A stretch of DNA of 15,054 nucleotides, from the NCBI GenBank assembly GCA_033791585.1, contig JASJGK010000102.1:1-15054 (forward strand). Reading direction: 5' to 3'. The notes under the pieces are model-generated. The model saw only the letters and a program-made list of their open reading frames with translations, did no database searches and had not been told where the DNA came from. Below, piece after piece: positions 13,824 to 15,054 of this stretch (position 1 is the stretch's first letter; each line of letters begins with the position of its first letter). The stretch is from JASJGK01 sp033791585. GTDB lineage: Bacteria > SAR324 > XYD2-FULL-50-16. Position numbers and translations under genes: made by a program.

Positions 13824-14895
13824 CCAAGGTCACGCCCAAAAAGAATTGGTAGGCTGACTTATTGATGTCTTGGATCTCAGAAGAAGAAAAGGGGTCTGTT
13901 TGGCCTGTGCCCGTACCGCTGGAGACAGCAACGCCGGCACTGATGATCGAATCCCCACTACTAATAGCAAGGCCAAGTGTTGCCCCTGCCATGTCGACCT
14001 TAGAAACTAAAGAAGAGTCGCTGTCAGGCGCTATGTTATTATCTTTATTGGTAAAGGTTCCCAGTCTTAAAACGTAAGCAGGGGTGAGGTAATACTCAAC
14101 TCCAGCAGAAAGGTTGGTTACAGATTCTTTTGTCGTTGTCTCCAACTGAAATTGATCTATATCCATGCTAAAGAGCAAATAGGGCGAGGCAAACCAAGCA
14201 AAACCAAGGGTAAGCTGTGAGGCCGCATCAGCTACATCATTAGAACTAGAAGAGGATCGAACCAAACGGTTTAAGCTGGCGTCTTTTGTGGTGATCACTT
14301 GGTGGTATTCTCTGTGAGTACCAATTGATTTTGAAACTACTAAGGCTATGGCAACCTTCTCCAAATCCACCAATGCGCCTAATTTAACTATTGCACCCAA
14401 TTCACTGCCCCAAACATCAGTATCATAGCTCTCCCCACGGTCGCCTGAACTTTGGTAGGGGCGATAGTAGGTGGACTTTTTACTATATTCACGCTGGTCT
14501 AGGTAAAGGGTTGCACCTAAACCCAAATGCTTATTCGCTTGGTAAGAAAGAGAAGGGCCATACTTATAATAGACATCTTGCCCAATTACGCTAGCAGTAT
14601 AGTCTGTTGCAAAAGTCTGGGTTTGGCGCTCGTCTACGGCATTATCAATGGCGTAGGAAAATCCAAAAATAAAATCCCCATTGCGCTTAAAATAACCTGC
14701 GTAAGAAACGAGATAACCCCAACCATAAATATCATTTTCCAAGTCCCCACTCAAATCATTTTGGTAGTTGCTACGCTGGAAATTGGTACTGTTAGAGATA
14801 GAAATCATAGAATCATCGGCCCCAAAAACCAAAGCCCCTGGGTTGTAATAAGCACCAGTGGCATCGTCAGAAACGGCAGAAAAAGCGCCGCCCAT
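13813..14895 (-). CDS. FadL/OMPP1-like outer-membrane beta-barrel protein, signal peptide missing
   Basis: 360 residues from the first ATG. The opening pattern 'MGGAFSAVSDDATGAYYNPG' is typical of the mature N-terminus of FadL/OMPP1-type transport proteins. The body is a run of alternating-polarity beta strands rich in Tyr, Ser, Thr and Gly ('HLGLGATLYLDQREY', 'LLFSMDIDQFQLET', 'YYLTPAYVLRLGTFTNKD'), closing with 'SAYQFFLGVTLAKD'. Upstream of this ATG the frame stays open for 20 codons (to TAA at 14956-14958) and reads 'YYKNLIVGERAAG' directly before the Met. This is clearly more of the mature protein, but no ATG/GTG/TTG or hydrophobic signal sequence is found in any frame. The 5' end therefore looks truncated, by rearrangement or misassembly at about 14925-14958, and the gene may be non-functional as it stands. 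The substrate is unknown. Confidence 0.7.
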   Translation of the reverse strand: MGGAFSAVSDDATGAYYNPGALVFGADDSMISISNSTNFQRSNYQNDLSGDLENDIYGWGYLVSYAGYFKRNGDFIFGFSYAIDNAVDERQTQTFATDYTASVIGQDVYYKYGPSLSYQANKHLGLGATLYLDQREYSKKSTYYRPYQSSGDRGESYDTDVWGSELGAIVKLGALVDLEKVAIALVVSKSIGTHREYHQVITTKDASLNRLVRSSSSSNDVADAASQLTLGFAWFASPYLLFSMDIDQFQLETTTKESVTNLSAGVEYYLTPAYVLRLGTFTNKDNNIAPDSDSSLVSKVDMAGATLGLAISSGDSIISAGVAVSSGTGTGQTDPFSSSEIQDINKSAYQFFLGVTLAKD

Positions 14896-14948
14896 ACCAG
14901 CTGCACGCTCGCCAACAATCAGATTTTTATAATAAGAGAGAATTCGTT

Positions 14949-15054
14949 TTGAAAATTAAAATTAATAAAAATCAATCAAATAGAATTAATTACGGCGTAC
15001 AAATAGACGGTCAAGCGGTAAATATAAATTTATCGTTTATACCTACAATAGAGG
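14949..15054 (+). CDS. 5' part of an unknown AT-rich ORF running off the window
   Basis: A TTG with AAGAGAG 8 nt upstream (14934-14940) opens a frame without stops to the window edge. It reads 'KIKINKNQSNRINYGVQIDG' and continues with 'QAVNINLSFIPTIE'. By hand count the segment is about 26% G+C, far below its neighbours; 35 open codons in such AT-rich DNA is unlikely by chance, and all minus-strand frames are closed here. The alternation in 'GVQIDGQAVNINLSFI' looks like beta strands. No family is recognised. It is divergent from, and abuts, the truncated outer-membrane protein gene. The true start is uncertain because the frame is also open further upstream, antisense to that gene. Confidence 0.4.
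   Translation, partial: MKIKINKNQSNRINYGVQIDGQAVNINLSFIPTIE

Noticed and set aside
14527..14952. 141-codon plus-strand ORF
   Set aside because: Antisense to the outer-membrane protein gene, whose beta-strand composition is convincing; it is a shadow frame.

Overview
The window is about 15 kb of moderately AT-rich DNA from a Gram-negative bacterium: it encodes a lipobox lipoprotein, an OmpA-type peptidoglycan-binding protein and an outer-membrane beta-barrel protein. A CheC-type phosphatase beside a PAS histidine kinase, c-di-GMP turnover enzymes, coiled-coil envelope proteins and an unusually short ImuB would fit a Bdellovibrionota/Oligoflexia or other 'deltaproteobacterial' lineage. That placement is an inference with low to moderate confidence; no rRNA, tRNA or lineage marker is present. 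I see no CRISPR array, transposase or phage module.

Layout. 17-268 (-): FeoA with a clear sigma70-type promoter. 573-2936 (-): membrane-anchored PAS-GGDEF-EAL protein. 2937-3535: a 599-bp divergent intergenic region rich in inverted repeats, with a terminator-like hairpin on each strand but no convincing gene. 3536-5867 (+): a three-gene signalling cassette of single-domain response regulator, two-site CheC phosphatase and soluble PAS histidine kinase, closed by a terminator-like element. 6106-11448 (+): the mutagenesis cassette imuA-imuB-dnaE2, with overlapping genes and a LexA-box-like palindrome inside the promoter. 11449-11613: apparently a decayed partial copy of the dnaE2 3' end. 11781-13558 (+): coiled-coil lipoprotein and coiled-coil OmpA protein, overlapping TAATG. 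13559-13812: a hairpin and a doubtful 51-codon ORF. 13813-14895 (-): FadL-like outer-membrane protein that has lost, or never had, its signal peptide. 14949 to the right edge (+): the start of an AT-rich ORF that runs off the window.

How the genes work together. The signalling block pairs a kinase, a stand-alone receiver and a dedicated phosphatase that can reset the receiver without CheA or CheD. The neighbouring c-di-GMP enzyme is divergent, so it is not in the same operon. The imuA-imuB-dnaE2 block is a translesion mutasome: ImuB keeps its clamp-binding motif and DnaE2 keeps its catalytic aspartates, and the operator-like palindrome points to DNA-damage control. The lipoprotein/OmpA pair looks like a periplasm-spanning envelope tether.

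The observations most worth checking are the right-edge junction (an OMP without signal peptide abutting a ~26% GC ORF), the duplicated dnaE2 tail, the N-terminally shortened ImuB, and the self-contained RR-CheC-HK cassette.
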